Source: Atriophallophorus winterbourni (taxonomy: Eukaryota; Platyhelminthes; Trematoda; Plagiorchiida; Microphallidae). Taken from it: a stretch of DNA of 64,000 nt. The translations under genes and the position numbers were made by a program. Positions within the stretch are counted from its first letter, which is position 1; the number at the start of each line of letters is the position of its first letter. Where the stretch lies: positions 1-64,000 of the forward strand of contig JACCGJ010015025.1 in assembly GCA_013407085.1 (NCBI GenBank), written 5' to 3'. Of the stretch, positions 1 through 11,419 are shown one piece after another. The notes under the pieces were generated by a model. It saw only the letters and a list, made by a program, of their open reading frames with translations. It searched no databases and was not told the origin of the DNA.

Positions 1-84
1 CCAACCAGTTCAATCACGTGTCCAAACACATGTATAATGAGGTTAAACCCATAACCGTGAAACAAAATATTCATTTGCATGCTT

Positions 85-150
85 TTCCGTCACACACCCC
101 GCACGAGCGGTTTCGTGCTGTTTGCACTCATCAGGTAGGGACAGTAAGAT
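85..150 (-). ncRNA. Hammerhead ribozyme motif in fold-back arm
   Basis: On the minus strand 134-105 reads CUGAUGA, a 4-bp stem II (GUGC/GCAC, loop AAACA), then GAAAC and a UC at the expected cleavage site. Flanks can form stem I (CAU/GUG next to the core, then CCC/GGG past a bulged C). Stem III would be minimal (ACC/GCU, weak; ACC/GGU in sister copies), as in the minimal hammerheads known from Penelope-like elements. All core residues are present. Cleavage is untested. Confidence 0.6.
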
Positions 151-346
151 CAGGATCCGCATGCGCTTGAAACAGTGGAGGAATTGTAAACAAGTTGCGC
201 TAGTATACCACTGTTGGATAAGGTTGAATCGACCTACCAGTTCAATCACACATTTAAACGGTTTCAACCTATGACCATGAAGAAAAAGCTTTTTTGCATG
301 TATTCTCATCAAACAAGCGCACGCGGAACGTCATCCTACTGTCCCT

Positions 347-378
347 ACCGGAAAAGTGAAAATAGCACGAAACCGGTC
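347..378 (+). ncRNA. Degenerate hammerhead-like motif, second fold-back arm
   Basis: Keeps the GCACGAAAC part and an intact ACCGGUC, but the CUGAUGA box is mutated to CGGAAAA, so it should be inactive. It pairs with the arm at 85-150. Confidence 0.4.
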
Positions 379-410
379 GTGGGGTTTGTGCGATGGAAAT
401 GAATGCACAT

Positions 411-1257
411 GAGCTTTTTTCTTCATTATGCTGGGTTCGTTGAATTTGTGTTAAAATATCTGTTGCTTATACAAAACCAAATGCAATAGATGAAAAAGTG
501 TTACGTTCGACAACATTGAATGGAGCGTACAGGCTGGTAGAACAGAATCACTGCAGTGGAATCATGATAATCAGCAAAGTGCTACAGTTATTAGGTTAAC
601 CGGAGTTCTCTGTCAAATACATGAATGATTTTATGGATTACAAAGACACTACTAGTGTTTGTTAGACGATGATAAAAAACAATATGGCTAAGATAGTGTG
701 CTCCCACGAAAAATATTTGAACGGTCGTACTGAATGGAATACTCCAAGGGGTGGGTCTATCTCCCTGTTTCTTTCCAGCATGCCTTATCAATATCAACTT
801 ATTAATATTATGCTCAATGGTACTTCTCATCCGCTGAATTATAAAGTCCTCAAACAGTCAAGTATCTTCAAAAGCTTGATCTTATTGCCCTAATGAATGC
901 CTTAATATCGATGGTTCTTTATATGTTTATCAAAATGATTATATCACATTTATCTATTTTATATGTACATTTTAAGTTAATCCTTTCATGCGTAATATAT
1001 GCGGAATTCTTTTTACGTATTCAAATACAGGCTTAAGCTTAAATTTCGAATTGATGCTAACTACTTACAAATGCCTTCCAGTTTCTAACGAAGGATTCAG
1101 CTCCTCAAAAACTTGTTAATTCAAAAGAAAGTTTGGCAATTGGCCTTGACAAGGTCAATCAAATAATAATAAAATGCTAGACAGAAAACACTTATTTAGT
1201 GACTGACACAAATGCTAGTAGTTAAGAAACACTAAAATTACCAGGAATAACAAATCG
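411..1257. other. No recognisable feature
   Basis: AT-rich sequence with short random reading frames only. I see no domain, repeat or RNA motif. Confidence 0.5.
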
Positions 1258-1380
1258 TCATGAAAGAAGAACATAGTTCTTCCTGATCTTACTGTCCCTA
1301 CCGGATGAGTGCAAACAGCACGAAAACGGTCGTGTGTGCGACGGAAAAGTATGAAAATGAATATATTTTTCTCGATCGTT
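1258..1380 (+). repeat. Solo arm of the fold-back/hammerhead repeat
   Basis: Matches the arms at 78-157 and 328-406, including actgtccctac and GUGCAAACAGCAC. The hammerhead core at 1301-1331 reads CGGAUGA in place of CUGAUGA, followed by GAAAACGGUC, so it is probably inactive. No partner arm is found nearby. Confidence 0.5.
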
Positions 1381-1544
1381 TTTGCATAACTAATTTCTAA
1401 ACAAGAATAAAATTTTATTTTATTTCCGAGAGCAACTCTAGCCATTGTTGCATTCCAGATTACTCTTATTCCAGGAGAAGTTTTTTTAAGATGTTTAAAG
1501 TGGTGGACGCTCCTGAGCGTCAGATTTGCATAAACTCACGAATG

Positions 1545-1861
1545 CTAAGTGTTAAGTTCGTTTTTCGTATTATTGTTCTTAGCAAAGATATGACGAAGGT
1601 GATACCAATTATTGGATGGAGATGTATGAGAATTTATGATGTGGCTTTTATCAAAAGAGTTTGTTGTTACACAGAAAAACTGTGTAGCATTGTTCAAATT
1701 GACGTTCATTTTTCTTGGTTCTTCTACTGCTAACATTCCTAGACATTTTGGCCGATATTCGTTATCTGCGTCAAATTCGACATTGAAATCACCAAATACC
1801 ACCACTTATTTTTTCATGCACATCTATTTGAAGACTGTTGTGAGTCCATGATTGAAAGCGT
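1545..1861 (-). pseudogene. RTE-like retrotransposon endonuclease fragment
   Basis: Read on the minus strand, the start of the frame contains VVFGDFNVEFDADNE, the GDFN motif of apurinic-type (EEP) endonucleases. The nucleotide sequence resembles 6780-6900 in the RTE element nearby (shared gaaatcacc-aa-tac-ac and gactgttgtgagtc/aag blocks). It stops abruptly at about 1861 in repeated ttcaa, so it is a truncated relic. Confidence 0.55.
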
Positions 1862-2639
1862 CTCATTTAATTCAATTCAATTCAATGGTCTAAAAAGCAC
1901 ATAGCTTTACAAAAACCACAGAATATTATGCGAATTACAAATAACATAGGTAGTGAAAATGGGATTTGTTTGCCTTCTGATCAGTTCAGGAATCAATTAA
2001 AAATACCTAGGGAAGAAATCGTTTTCAACCGGTTGGATGGGGTAAGTATGTATAGTTTACTTCGATGCATGGGTTCAAATCTTTTATGATGCAGAACTTA
2101 TAGGTTCAAATTTTTGGATTGGTCGACATGAAGTTGTCCAATTTCGATTTGATTATATGCAAGTTGGGTGAATGGGCAACGTTACGGCAGACACTGCATA
2201 GAATGTCACTGTCCAAATGTTGACTTATTTGAGAGTACTCTCACTCTACATCAGATTAATTGTTCAAATCCATATTATTCATCTGGTGCATTCTTTTTCT
2301 GTTTTTCAGGGCAAAACCAACGGTTTGCAGTGACGATGAAAGCATACCGTGACTCGACGGCAATATTTTGGCTGAGGTTGCCCAGCTTGTACTTGACAGT
2401 AGCCCACTAATGACACGTGTAGTCCATTTTCAGCGTAGGAAAGAGCCCCAAGTGCTAAGCTCAAAGAAAGTCAAGTCACAAGTTTTAACCGACATATACT
2501 GCTTCATCTGATATTGTTGAAACAAATGAAAATGTGTGTTATCTTCATTGGTCCACTTAGATTTACGCGAGGGCGGTTCAATATGGGAAAATGTTCTTGC
2601 TTGGGCATCAAGTGCGTCTTCCTAAAACCACCACTGAAA
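1862..2639. other. No recognisable feature
   Basis: No gene or repeat family recognised; a short ttcaa repeat at 1868-1885 marks the junction with the endonuclease relic. Confidence 0.4.
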
Positions 2640-2965
2640 CCAAAGGAACGGCTCAGCAGAAACATTTTGACAACGATGCTGTAGCAGAAGATGGTGGGAC
2701 GGTATTGAAATACTACTGCAGATTGAATAACTCAAGTTACATATTTTTACTCAAGGTTTAATCTCGAATTTATTTCCATGATTGAATGTATATGAGGTTT
2801 GGGATTTTGGCTTTCTTTCCCTTATACAGATCGCCTTTATGGACTACACCTGCCTTGACGCAAACCGAGTTTGAGTTCTCAGTGTACCGCATTCGCTTAT
2901 TCATCTGTCAGTAGAATCAGTTTTGATAGGTAAAACAGAACCATGCCTGCAGGCCGTGAGCTGAC
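2640..2965. repeat. Dispersed repeat shared with 7.69-8.03 kb and 20.16-20.49 kb
   Basis: Shares attTTGACAACGATGC, a ttccatgattgaatgta block and a following acc-cct-atggact block, in the same order, with 7707-7920 and 20166-20360. It is more diverged than those two are from each other. The left edge of the 11 kb duplication lies inside this repeat family. Confidence 0.5.
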
Positions 2966-3059
2966 CGTGATTGTCATAGTGTTATGATGAAGACCGATGA
3001 TGTAGCTGACACAGTCGTTGCGTTCTATCAATCAAAATGAGTTATTATTAACCCAGCCA

Positions 3060-3560
3060 TCAGCAAAATAGAACAAGGCCAGAAAAGAAACTTGATCGGA
3101 AAGTACAAGGTTCAATGTATACTGCCCGTGGACATGGTTGGTGTCTGAGGGTGTGGTGGGTTTTCGCCTGGCAAGCGTTCTCCCTATAAAAAACCACAAA
3201 AATCCAATGATGACACCACGACGCGGCGGATGTGACTCGCTGCTCCAAAAGTCACTGCCCCTTGTCCTATCCAAGGACATTGTACGGTGCACAGGCAAAA
3301 ACTGAAGTCACCAACCTATCAACGGGGTTATCGGGCTCCGAACTGGAAATTCCCAGAAAAGGGCTTATGAACCGCTTCGTCGGTCACCGGCCACCGATAG
3401 GTGCGAACCTCTCTCGCTCCACTGCCTTGTGGGTGAAGGCTCGGGGTGGGACCTCCTAAACGAAATCTCCCCTACTTTGGTGTAGGCAACCGGGTAGTAT
3501 CATGCCTACGTTCAACGATGACGATGATGATAACGCTTTGTACCCCCCTTCTCGCTTTGT
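3060..3560. other. GC-richer unclassified stretch
   Basis: Clearly less AT-rich than its flanks and without a convincing protein. It may be the untranslated 5' part of a retrotransposon, but no copy elsewhere in the window supports that. Confidence 0.25.
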
Positions 3561-4289
3561 ACATCTCATTGTTTATGTTGAACGGCACCATATCTGTATC
3601 AGATTGTGCAAATATAATAATAATAATACTATGACAACAACAAAGTGAACTTGTGAATGTATATTTCAGTCCCTGAAAAATTGGGTTGCTGAGGTTAATA
3701 AAGCATACGAAAAACTGTCTCCTATGGCATAGAGAGACTGATAGACTTTCGTTATCATCTGTGAATCTGATGATTTCAATGTTGAGAATAAATGGCAGTC
3801 CCTTTGCAGAGTTTAGCATGACTCACCAAACATCTTACCATGTTAAATTTTTGTATGTCTTTTAACTCGGTCGTGATTAAATTGCCCTAATTGTCTGAGA
3901 TTCGTGGTTTTCCGAATCGAACTTGATTCTATGGGTATCATTGGTAACCCGAAAGTATCGACTAGTTGGATAAAGCATGCTCACTACTGGCTGAATCTGA
4001 TAATATTGCATATCCTCCCATGAGATAATTGTGACTTCATTCAAACATTCAGGAGTGTGTCCAGGTCGATTCCTTTATGGCGGCCGAGTGAATAGCCCAT
4101 GCTTGATTTCATATTTTTTTAATCATTTTATTGCGTCTGCGAATTCCGAAATGGGGCACTATAGTTTGATTATCGAACGCCCAAATTGCTTTCATCTTCT
4201 AATTAATTTAATGGAGCTTAGGGCATCAAATTTGCTTCCATATTTTTATGTCATCAGCAAAAAACCATAATGCATCAAACTAATTACGC
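3561..4289. other. No recognisable feature
   Basis: Contains a short ATA/AAT run at 3610-3630; otherwise nothing is recognised. Confidence 0.4.
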
Positions 4290-4356
4290 AATGTGTTGTT
4301 GTTGGCCTGCTTTGGTCGATGTCAACCATGGATGTACATCGCAATCGCATGAATTT

Positions 4357-4976
4357 TCATGTTCCATAGTTTTTTGAATGACTACGCAGTCCGATTCGGG
4401 AGGAACAATCTCTCCCGCAGCGCTGGCAACGATAGTCAGAACTCGGTTGTAGGGCATCAGTTGCACGCTGGTGGCGTGATCTAAGTTCAGCAGCCAATAG
4501 CTGTATCTGCTCCTTTTCTGCTTGCAGACGACGCTTTACACAATGCCTCCAATGGAAGCGGTCAAGGGCGAGTGCTCTTCCACTCGCCGGGTCAATGCCA
4601 AGAGTTTTATATCTCTTTTGCAAACTTCTTTGTACCGCAAGTGTGGTCTTTCCAATGGTCGACTTCCTAGTTACAAATAATCATAGAGTAGATCTTTCGG
4701 AATACCACCATTTTCCATTCTGTAGACATGACCAAGCCACCGTAGGCGGCGCTGTCGTAATAGGGTGAACATGCACTGTAGACCAGCTTCTAAAAGCACT
4801 TCAGCATTAGTCACTCTGTCGACCCACGATATGTTAAAGATACGGCGGATGCTTCGTAGATGGAAAGCATTCAACCTCCGTTCGTGTCTTGTGTAAGTGG
4901 TACAGGTTTCACTGCCGTACAGTAAAGCATTTAGTACACACGCGCTGTATACCATCATGTTTGTCTTTACAGTCAA
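4357..4976 (-). pseudogene. RTE C-terminal region
   Basis: 4976-4671 holds the familiar post-RT segment (LNALLYGSETC, then RRLRWLGHVYRMENGGIPKD). 4623-4357 continues in another frame with GIDPASGRALALDRFHWRHC and ends in a CQRCGRDCSSRIGLRSH zinc-finger-like motif. A frameshift separates the two. Confidence 0.75.
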
Positions 4977-5110
4977 CTTGCGGTTACCCCAACACGAGAG
5001 TTCAATCGGGACAAAATGACAGCTGGTCTGCTAATCTGCATATCAATCTCCGTGTCTTGCGAGAGGTTATCCGCAATGGTTGAACCGAGATATGTGAAAT
5101 GAAGTGCTTG

Positions 5111-5700
5111 TTAAAGCTTCCAGTTTCCAACAGTGATAATGGGAGGCGATACAGTCCCTTGACCAAGGACATTGGTCTTGCTCATGCTGATTGTTAGCCC
5201 AAAGTCTTTACATGGCGACGAAAAACAGTCCATTAGCGAATGGAGGTTCTCTTCGGAGTGAGCAATAATGGCTGCATCGTCGGCAAACAACAGGTCAAGG
5301 ATTAGCACATCCCGTGGCTTGGTTTTTTCTCTCAACCGGTTCAGGTTGAAAAGCTTGCCATTACATCACGTGCGTAGGTATATATCTTCTGTCCTTGTCC
5401 TGAAAGCGTGCTTCAGAAGCAGAGCACAGAAATTGCCGAACAGCGTGGGAGAAAGAACACACCTTTGTTTGACGCCTCGGTGAATTTCAAAGGCTTCTGA
5501 GCTGAAACCATTAAAATAGACTGAGCCCTTTATGCTTGAGTGGAACGAAATAACGAGTTTGAGTTTTCTTAGGGCAGCCTATCAAATCAACTATTTTGAA
5601 AAGGCCCTCCCTGCTGACGTAGTTGAATGCCTTCGTTAAATCAATAAAAAAGACGTATAATGGCATACGCTGTTCACGACATTTTTTGAAGTTTTCTCAC
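5111..5700 (-). pseudogene. RTE reverse transcriptase core, broken
   Basis: Minus-strand translation shows motif A (FIDLTKAF) near 5650 and, after a frame change, LLFADDAAIIAHSEENLHSL at 5335-5111 with the FADD catalytic box. The segment between them is shifted and contains stops. It is part of the 4290-7560 element. Confidence 0.75.
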
Positions 5701-6734
5701 GGAGAATATCAAATCAACGGTTGATCTTCCTTTGAGGAAGCCACATTGCTATTTAGATTAAATTCTATCAGCTAAAACTTGTAGCTGGATCTGTAAGACT
5801 TTAGCAAACAATTCAGAAGGAAGATTCCCCCGTAATTGTTGTGGTCGCCTCTGTCACCCTTATTCTTAAATAGCGTGATGATCTTTGTGTATCGCATCTC
5901 TTGTGGAATACACTCCTCCTGTCAGCACGGAAGAAGCAAATGGTAAAGAGGTTGTAATAACGCTGCTCTACAGCATTTGATGAGTTCAGTTGGAATTCCG
6001 TCGTCACCAGGGGTTTTCCCATTCCCTAAGCGGTCGATTACCCTATTGAGCTCAGCAAGAGTAGGGGGAATCTAGATATTCAATGGTCGTCAACCAATCG
6101 GCATTTTCAAGCACATGCGGTAAAAACCTACTGTCCCTAGAGTAGGAGAATCGCTCTACACATCTTTCCATATGTTGAGTTTTGCCGACAATCGGGTTAC
6201 CAGATAGAGAATTAATGGGAACCGTTTTAAGTTTGTTTAGACCAATGGCTCTCTTGATCCCATCATATATACCGTGAAAATTTCCAGTATCCGCAGCCTT
6301 ATGGATATTGAGTCAAATTTCAGTCCAATAGTCTTTTGCACATCGCCTTGTAGACTGTTGGACCTTATTTCTAGTTGCTCTTAGAAAACATAAGTTTTCT
6401 TCTGTTGACATTCCTTTGAACCTCAAGAATGCTGACCGTTTCTCATCCAACACAGTAGTCATCTCAGAAGCTTTTCCTTCGAACCAATCGCTCGTTCGAG
6501 CTTTCTTCGGAAACAAAAGTAGAAAGTGCGACGTGGCATATGCAGTTATTTTATTGATTCCCAGTTTTCTGAAGCGGATTCTAGTTGGGATGTCTTGTTG
6601 AACTCGCCTAACAAGAATAAGATCAAGCTGATGCCAATTCTTAGAGTCAGGATGTTTCCAAGAGACTTTATGCTGTGGTTTTGTTTAAAAGAAAGTGTTA
6701 CTGACAGAAAGACTGAACTGTGTGCTCATTTCTA

Positions 6735-7367
6735 AAAGGCGTTGTCCATTTTCATTGGTTTTACCTACACCGAACCTCCCGAAACAGTTTTGCCACGACT
6801 CGCAATCTGCATCAACTCTGGTATGGAAATCACCCAATACTACTACTCCGTTTTTTGTGGTACGTTTTTAGGACTGTTGTGAAGTTATGATAAAAAGCGT
6901 CTTTTTCAACAGGCATCGTAGAGAGCGTCGGTGCATAAAAGTTGACCAACGTCATCGTACCAGTAATGCACTTCAGATTTAAATTCCAAATCCGTCCTCT
7001 CCCACTGCTGCTTGGTTCTGCTGCATTTAGTAGGATGTTTCGCACGGCAAACTCAACAGCGTGCAGTCGAGGCTCATCCGAACCCCTTCCTTTCCAAAAT
7101 TGTGTAATTGTTTTCTGTTAAAATACCAGTGTCTGGTAATCGCGTCTCTTGCAGGGCAGGCAAGTCGACATTCAGCCTCTTTATCTCATTGTTAATCACA
7201 GCTGATTTTCTTACGCCTCTGTTATTTGAGAATTCGTCATGAAATACTGGAACCATGGACCGGACGTTCCAGGTTCCCAGTTTAATAACTGACTTTTGTT
7301 GTTTTGGTAATTCGTTTCGCTGGTGCGGAAAGATATAGTCTGCTTGTCGGTTGATTCCTAAACCCAT
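6735..7367 (-). pseudogene. RTE endonuclease domain, broken
   Basis: The frame at 7367-7074 carries LGTWNVRSM, typical of the N-terminus of RTE endonucleases, and LPALQETRLPDT, which matches the catalytic QETR motif. It continues in another frame at 7045-6830 (LKCITGTMTLVNFYAPT). At least one frameshift lies between. The GDFN part around 6830 is decayed. Confidence 0.7.
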
Positions 7368-8030
7368 GCACCCAATGAGGATTGCAGAACCTGGCGAGAC
7401 GGAAACTTATTGAATGGGGGCTCCCCAGGTTAAGGAGGGCTTTAGCCATTCAATGAGACCTGAAAGTCTCTCACAGTCGTAAGCAGCCCCTGGCGCTGAG
7501 CTCTACGCCAGTCGAGCCATAGCTTTTAACCGGTATCTGCTGCTTCCCATGTTATTATCCGTAGAAGCGAAATGGAGCGTCCCCTTTATTATTGCGTTGT
7601 GATGTACGCCGAAGCAGTTGAATGTGGAGAACTAGCTGTTTCCCATGCACCACGTGCTCCCTCTACACGGCACAACTGGAACCGAAGAAACAGCTAGGCT
7701 GATATGTTTGGACAACGATGCCGTCGCAGGAGTTGGCAGGGCGAAGTTGAATAAAACTTGAGACTGTCTAACGGGACTCCGGATCCGGATTTTTACTCGA
7801 GGTTGATTTCTGAAATCTTTTCCATGATTGAATGTAGCCACAAGGCAGTGTATGTTTGAGATAAGGGTTGTACATCCTCTAGATGGACCGCCTACATGGA
7901 CTTACTAGCTCCACCTGCCCGAAGCATGCTGGTTTTGAGGCGACAGTCAGCTGCTTTCGCCCTTTCTACTGTTAGTAGTAGCAGTTCCACCGGGTCACAC
8001 AGGAACACTCGTGCAGGCCAAAAGCTGGAT

Positions 8031-8620
8031 TTAGTTGTCAGAGTCTATATTAGATGCGTGCCATTGGAGCATATTTGAAATTGTGGGCTTATCCCAAAAC
8101 CGCCTCGACCCTCTAAAAAATGAGTAGGCCCTATCAGTGAACCTTGATGGACGCCGCTGTTGACATTGATCTCCATATAGAAAGCCGTCAATGCGGACTC
8201 GCACATGCCGATCGGTCAATTGATCCGTTATTCAAGATGAACATTTTCGGGTTATTTCATATTGCACTGGGATTGACAGAAGCAGGCTTTCGTTGACCTT
8301 AGCAAATGCCTTGGATAAATCAATATAGAAGACAGGAACTGATGTTCCTAGGCAAATGGACGCTGTCCAATCATCTAGATTATTCAGTTAATTTGACAGA
8401 CTAGATCTGTTTTTGTTAAACCTATATTGGGCTGCTGATAAAAGATATTTAGTTATGATGAGCCCAGATAATTTCCCAGATACAAGTGAGTAGCGTGACA
8501 GGTTGGTAATTTATTACGTTCGAAAAGCAGCCACCCTTGTTAATTGTTCTCATCGCACCGGCTTTCCATGCTGACGGTAGGCAACCGGATCAAATATTTC
8601 TGATAAAAACCTCAGCTGGA
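8031..8620 (-). pseudogene. CR1-like RT fragment (third family), copy 1
   Basis: Minus-strand frames show QYRFNKNRSSLSN (compare QHGFRKxRSCLTNL), then FYIDLSKAFAKVNE (motif A), then LTDRHVRVRIDGFLYG and a degenerate SGVHQGSLIGP (motif B). Frameshifts join them. It is unlike CR1 families A and B here, so it is a third lineage. It ends near the left duplication boundary. Confidence 0.6.
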
Positions 8621-9094
8621 GAGTATGGAAGATGTCCATAGCATACACGAAGAATAACTGAGGTAATGTTGTGCCCACCCGTTTATTTGTTCGTATAAAG
8701 TAGGTGGGATTCAATAACGACTGAATCAGATTTATTTTATATGAGTTTGATAAACCAAGATGCAATTATTTTTGTTCCGTGTAGAACACTTGATGGTAAA
8801 TCTAGCAAGAGCATCCAATGACTCTTGAACTAGAACAGTCATTCATTGATCTGTCATGAACGGAAATACCCTGGTTTCACTTGGCTCTTTCATTCACAAT
8901 CCTGTACAGTAATTTTGGATAATATTCCATTCTTTCAACCATGCGTTGGTGGCACTGATGTTTTTATGCTGAAGGAGTGTGGTCAATCTGATTCGTATTC
9001 TGGTAAATTGAAACAAAGTTTTAGAAGTTGCAAGATCATAATGCATGGCCGTGTCTCATCTTTTTAGTGAAATCTATTTTGCGGTTCTAATGTC
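8621..9094. other. Unclassified, within duplication copy 1
   Basis: Nothing recognised beyond possible upstream remnants of the same CR1-like RT on the minus strand near 8700. Repeated at about 21071-21544. Confidence 0.35.
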
Positions 9095-9420
9095 AAATGA
9101 GAATCGCAAAATGCGGACATCTCTGCTTGGAATATATCGAGCAATTGATTGGATTCACATCTGAAGATAAATTATCAATGAAATGCCATGTTTTTGAGTG
9201 TTTGGAGAGTTCGTTCATTATGTTTTGCCACTACTCATCAGTACCAACTCCTTCGAAATATTCACAAAGTTTATCACAACGGTCCATATTGGAAGCACTG
9301 GACTCAAGTTTCGCTTTTATTCGAGCTCATCAGCAGTGCATATCCTGTCACGGGTCTGATTCCATCCCAGGACATTCACCATTGTAGATCACGCCTTACG
9401 GCCTGAGCTACCGTCCACCG
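9095..9420 (-). mobile_element. Sm-alpha-like SINE carrying a hammerhead, copy 1
   Basis: Read on the minus strand from 9420, it begins near GGTAGCTCAGGCCG, close to a tRNA-type A box (TRGCNNAGYNGG), and holds a hammerhead ribozyme at 9339-9295. A pol III promoter plus hammerhead is the known layout of the schistosome Sm-alpha SINE family. The 3' limit is uncertain. It abuts a Gypsy RT fragment. The copy at about 21545-21866 is in the second duplicate. Confidence 0.65.
9295..9339 (-). ncRNA. Hammerhead ribozyme, copy 1
   Basis: The minus strand reads stem I GCACUG, CUGAUGA, stem II GCU/AGC with loop CGAAUAAA, GAAAC, a minimal stem III ACU-UG-AGU, cleavage site UC, then CAGUGC, which closes stem I perfectly (6 bp). 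Every conserved core residue is present. Short stems II and III are typical of retroelement hammerheads, which may cleave as dimers. Confidence 0.8.
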
Positions 9421-9780
9421 TTTGACCGATCCCGATTAAGCTCCATGAATGTTGCTCCAGATTAGCACATTTGCGTAGCCTCATATGCCTGTCAATTCGG
9501 AGCAGCATTTTTTCCAGCTTCAGTAGATCCGTCAGTGGTCGACATAGCTCTGAACAATTTAAGATGAATTGACGATAGTCGTTGAGCATGGCATCAAACT
9601 TCGCAGCTTGGTGAGAGAGTCAGGCAATGGAAAGCTTTTAATGGCGTCAAATTTATTGTTAAGTGGTTTAATATCCTCCGAGTTGACGAGATTGCTGAGA
9701 AAATCGATGTAATTTTGTCGGAGTTGCGTCTTGGAGGGATTGATGACAACTATGTAATGACGTAAGCGTTCGCACAGTTG
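9415..9780 (-). pseudogene. Gypsy-type LTR retrotransposon RT fragment, copy 1
   Basis: Minus-strand translation gives LCERLRHYIVVINPSKTQL, then LRQNYIDFLSNLVNSEDIKP, FDAIKSFPLPDSLTKLR and, after a frameshift, LNDYRQFILNCSELCRPLTD. This is the thumb-side RT block of Gypsy elements (hYgvviNpsK, idFLGh.vns.GI.Pl..Kv.aI..fp.P, YRRFIpn.s..a.PLtdLL). No LTR, integrase or protease was seen, so it is an isolated piece. The CR1 3' tail begins just to its right. Confidence 0.7.
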
Positions 9781-9945
9781 TTTCAGATGTTGTATGTATT
9801 TTACGTGAAAAAAACTATCATAGATTTATTCATATTCATAGATTTATTCATAGATTATATGCAGTTAATAAGCTATGCTTTACAAGACCCACAAAAATTA
9901 CATCGGGTCGGATGGCAAAAATATCAAAATATTGTTAGATTATTG

Positions 9946-11199
9946 TCAAACATAAAAAACATACTTTTCCATGTGGATATCTAGTGATTTTTTGAAAACT
10001 TCAACAGTTCCAGATTGTACCACATGAGTAGGTAAACTGTTCCACAGTTGCACATTGCGAACGGAAAATGCATATTTGCGGCAGTTCAACCTGCTATGCT
10101 GTTGGTAAAGTTTTAATTGGTGACCTCGCAGATGTGTGTTATGGGAAAGATGAAACAAATGACCGCAAGGATGATTTGTTTGATTAAGCACTGTCCAAAT
10201 GAATATAAGTGCTCCTCGTTTCCGTCTGTATTCAGCCGAATGCAAATTCAATAATTTAAGTCGCGTTTCGTATGGATAATTTGATAGTCCCAGGACGAGT
10301 TTTGTCGCTCTGCGCTGTGGAGTTTCTAATAGCAGAATATCTTTTTTCAACCAAGGATCCCATGCCGGTATAGCATATTCAACATGAGGACGGATGTACG
10401 TTGAAATCAATTTGCAGGCAATATTGGGGTCAAACGAACCTAGGACTCTTTTAAGGAGACCCAAGTTGTTTTCAGCTTTGCAGGCAGCCAGTCGACATTA
10501 TATTGAGTTTCCTAAGTCTGATTGGATAATCACACCTAAATCTTTTTCGGAGGAGGCGGGTTTAATAACAGTGCGACCAAGATAATATTCTTTGCTCGAC
10601 TTGCTGTTGAGAGACAATAGGCTGCATTTCGAAGCATTCAGGGGCATTTCGTTGTCTATGGACCAAGTGTGAATCATATCGAGATCCCGTTGCAGGTTCT
10701 GCGTGTCGTCTGTGGAGTCTATCTTGCGCCAAAGCTTTGCGTCATCAGCAAAAATAAGCACGGACAAGTGTAATACAGTAGGCAAGTCGTTTATATATAT
10801 TAAAAACAAAAGCGGTCCGAGGACTGATCCTTGTGGGACACCACAGGCAACTTTAATCGACTCGGATAGTTCGTTTTTGACTCTCACGTACATCTCACGA
10901 GATATCAACCATTCTTTAACCCATGCATGGAGTTTACCCTGTACTCCGTAGGTGAGTAGTTTCGACGAAAGTATTTCGTGATTCACACGATCGAAGGCTT
11001 TTGAGAAATCGATATAAATTACGTCCACGGAGTGGCCGGCATCCAGTAGCTCAGACCAAGATTCTTTTGCTAATAGCAAGTTTGTCAGACAGGATCGTTT
11101 TTTCCTGAATCCATGCTGTGCCTCGGAGATTAAATTATTAATCTCAAAGTGATTCCGTAAGGCATCAGCTATTATGGACTCCATTACTTTGGATAGCAC
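9946..11199 (-). pseudogene. CR1 family B reverse transcriptase, copy 1
   Basis: Contains AQHGFRKKRSCLTNLLLAKE, VIYIDFSKAFDRVNHEIL (motif A Asp), GVPQGSVLGPLLFLIYINDL (motif B), LIFADDAKLW (motif C) and a CR1-type C-terminus (FSVRNVQLWNSLPTHVV). An in-frame TAA at about 10495 replaces the CAA codon (Gln) found in copy 2, splitting the frame in two. Another break upstream (about 11307) is common to both copies. Confidence 0.8.
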
Positions 11200-11419
11200 T
11201 GGTAATAACGCTATCGGGCGATAGTTTAAAGGATCATTTCTTTTACCACCCTTGTAGATCGGACTAATCAGGGCAGTTTTCCAAGTTTCTGGTACAAAGC
11301 TCTGCTAGAACATCATCGTGATTACGTCAGATCTCGGTATTGCCAATTTGGAAGATAGATTGTGCAAAATGTTGCGTGTACATTGTCTATACGGGGTGAG
11401 CCTGTTCTCTTCATCGTCA

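Larger units (their letters stand above)
43..410. mobile_element. Fold-back (inverted-repeat) element with hammerhead-like arms
   Basis: Positions about 78-157 read on the minus strand match about 328-406 read on the plus strand, giving two ~80 bp inverted arms around a ~170 bp centre. There is no coding capacity. Each arm contains a hammerhead-like core next to a conserved flank (gtccctac). Related copies lie at 1258-1380 (one arm only) and 57985-58300 (both arms), so it is dispersed. The MITE-like shape is seen; non-autonomous mobility is inferred. Confidence 0.65.
4290..7560 (-). mobile_element. Degenerate RTE-like non-LTR retrotransposon
   Basis: Read right to left, the domains occur in RTE order: endonuclease start with GTWNVRSM (about 7285-7260), linker (6516-6313), RT motif A (FIDLTKAFNYVSREGLFKIV near 5650), RT motif C (FADDAAI near 5290), the post-RT RRLRWLGHVYRM segment (4976-4671) and a C-terminal CXXC zinc-knuckle-like tail (4623-4357). 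Many frameshifts and stops split it. Its 3' tail recurs alone at 48975-49201 and 62405-62577. It is inactive as read. Confidence 0.8.

Noticed and set aside
3472..3819. 115-codon minus-strand reading frame
   Set aside because: No domain, crosses an ATA-rich run, and has no homolog or splice pattern; judged chance.
8846..9067. 73-codon plus-strand reading frame
   Set aside because: Not conserved in the duplicated block and without recognisable domain.
9205..9235. Second CTGATGAG on the minus strand near 9230
   Set aside because: No GAAA box or stem II follows, so it is not a hammerhead.
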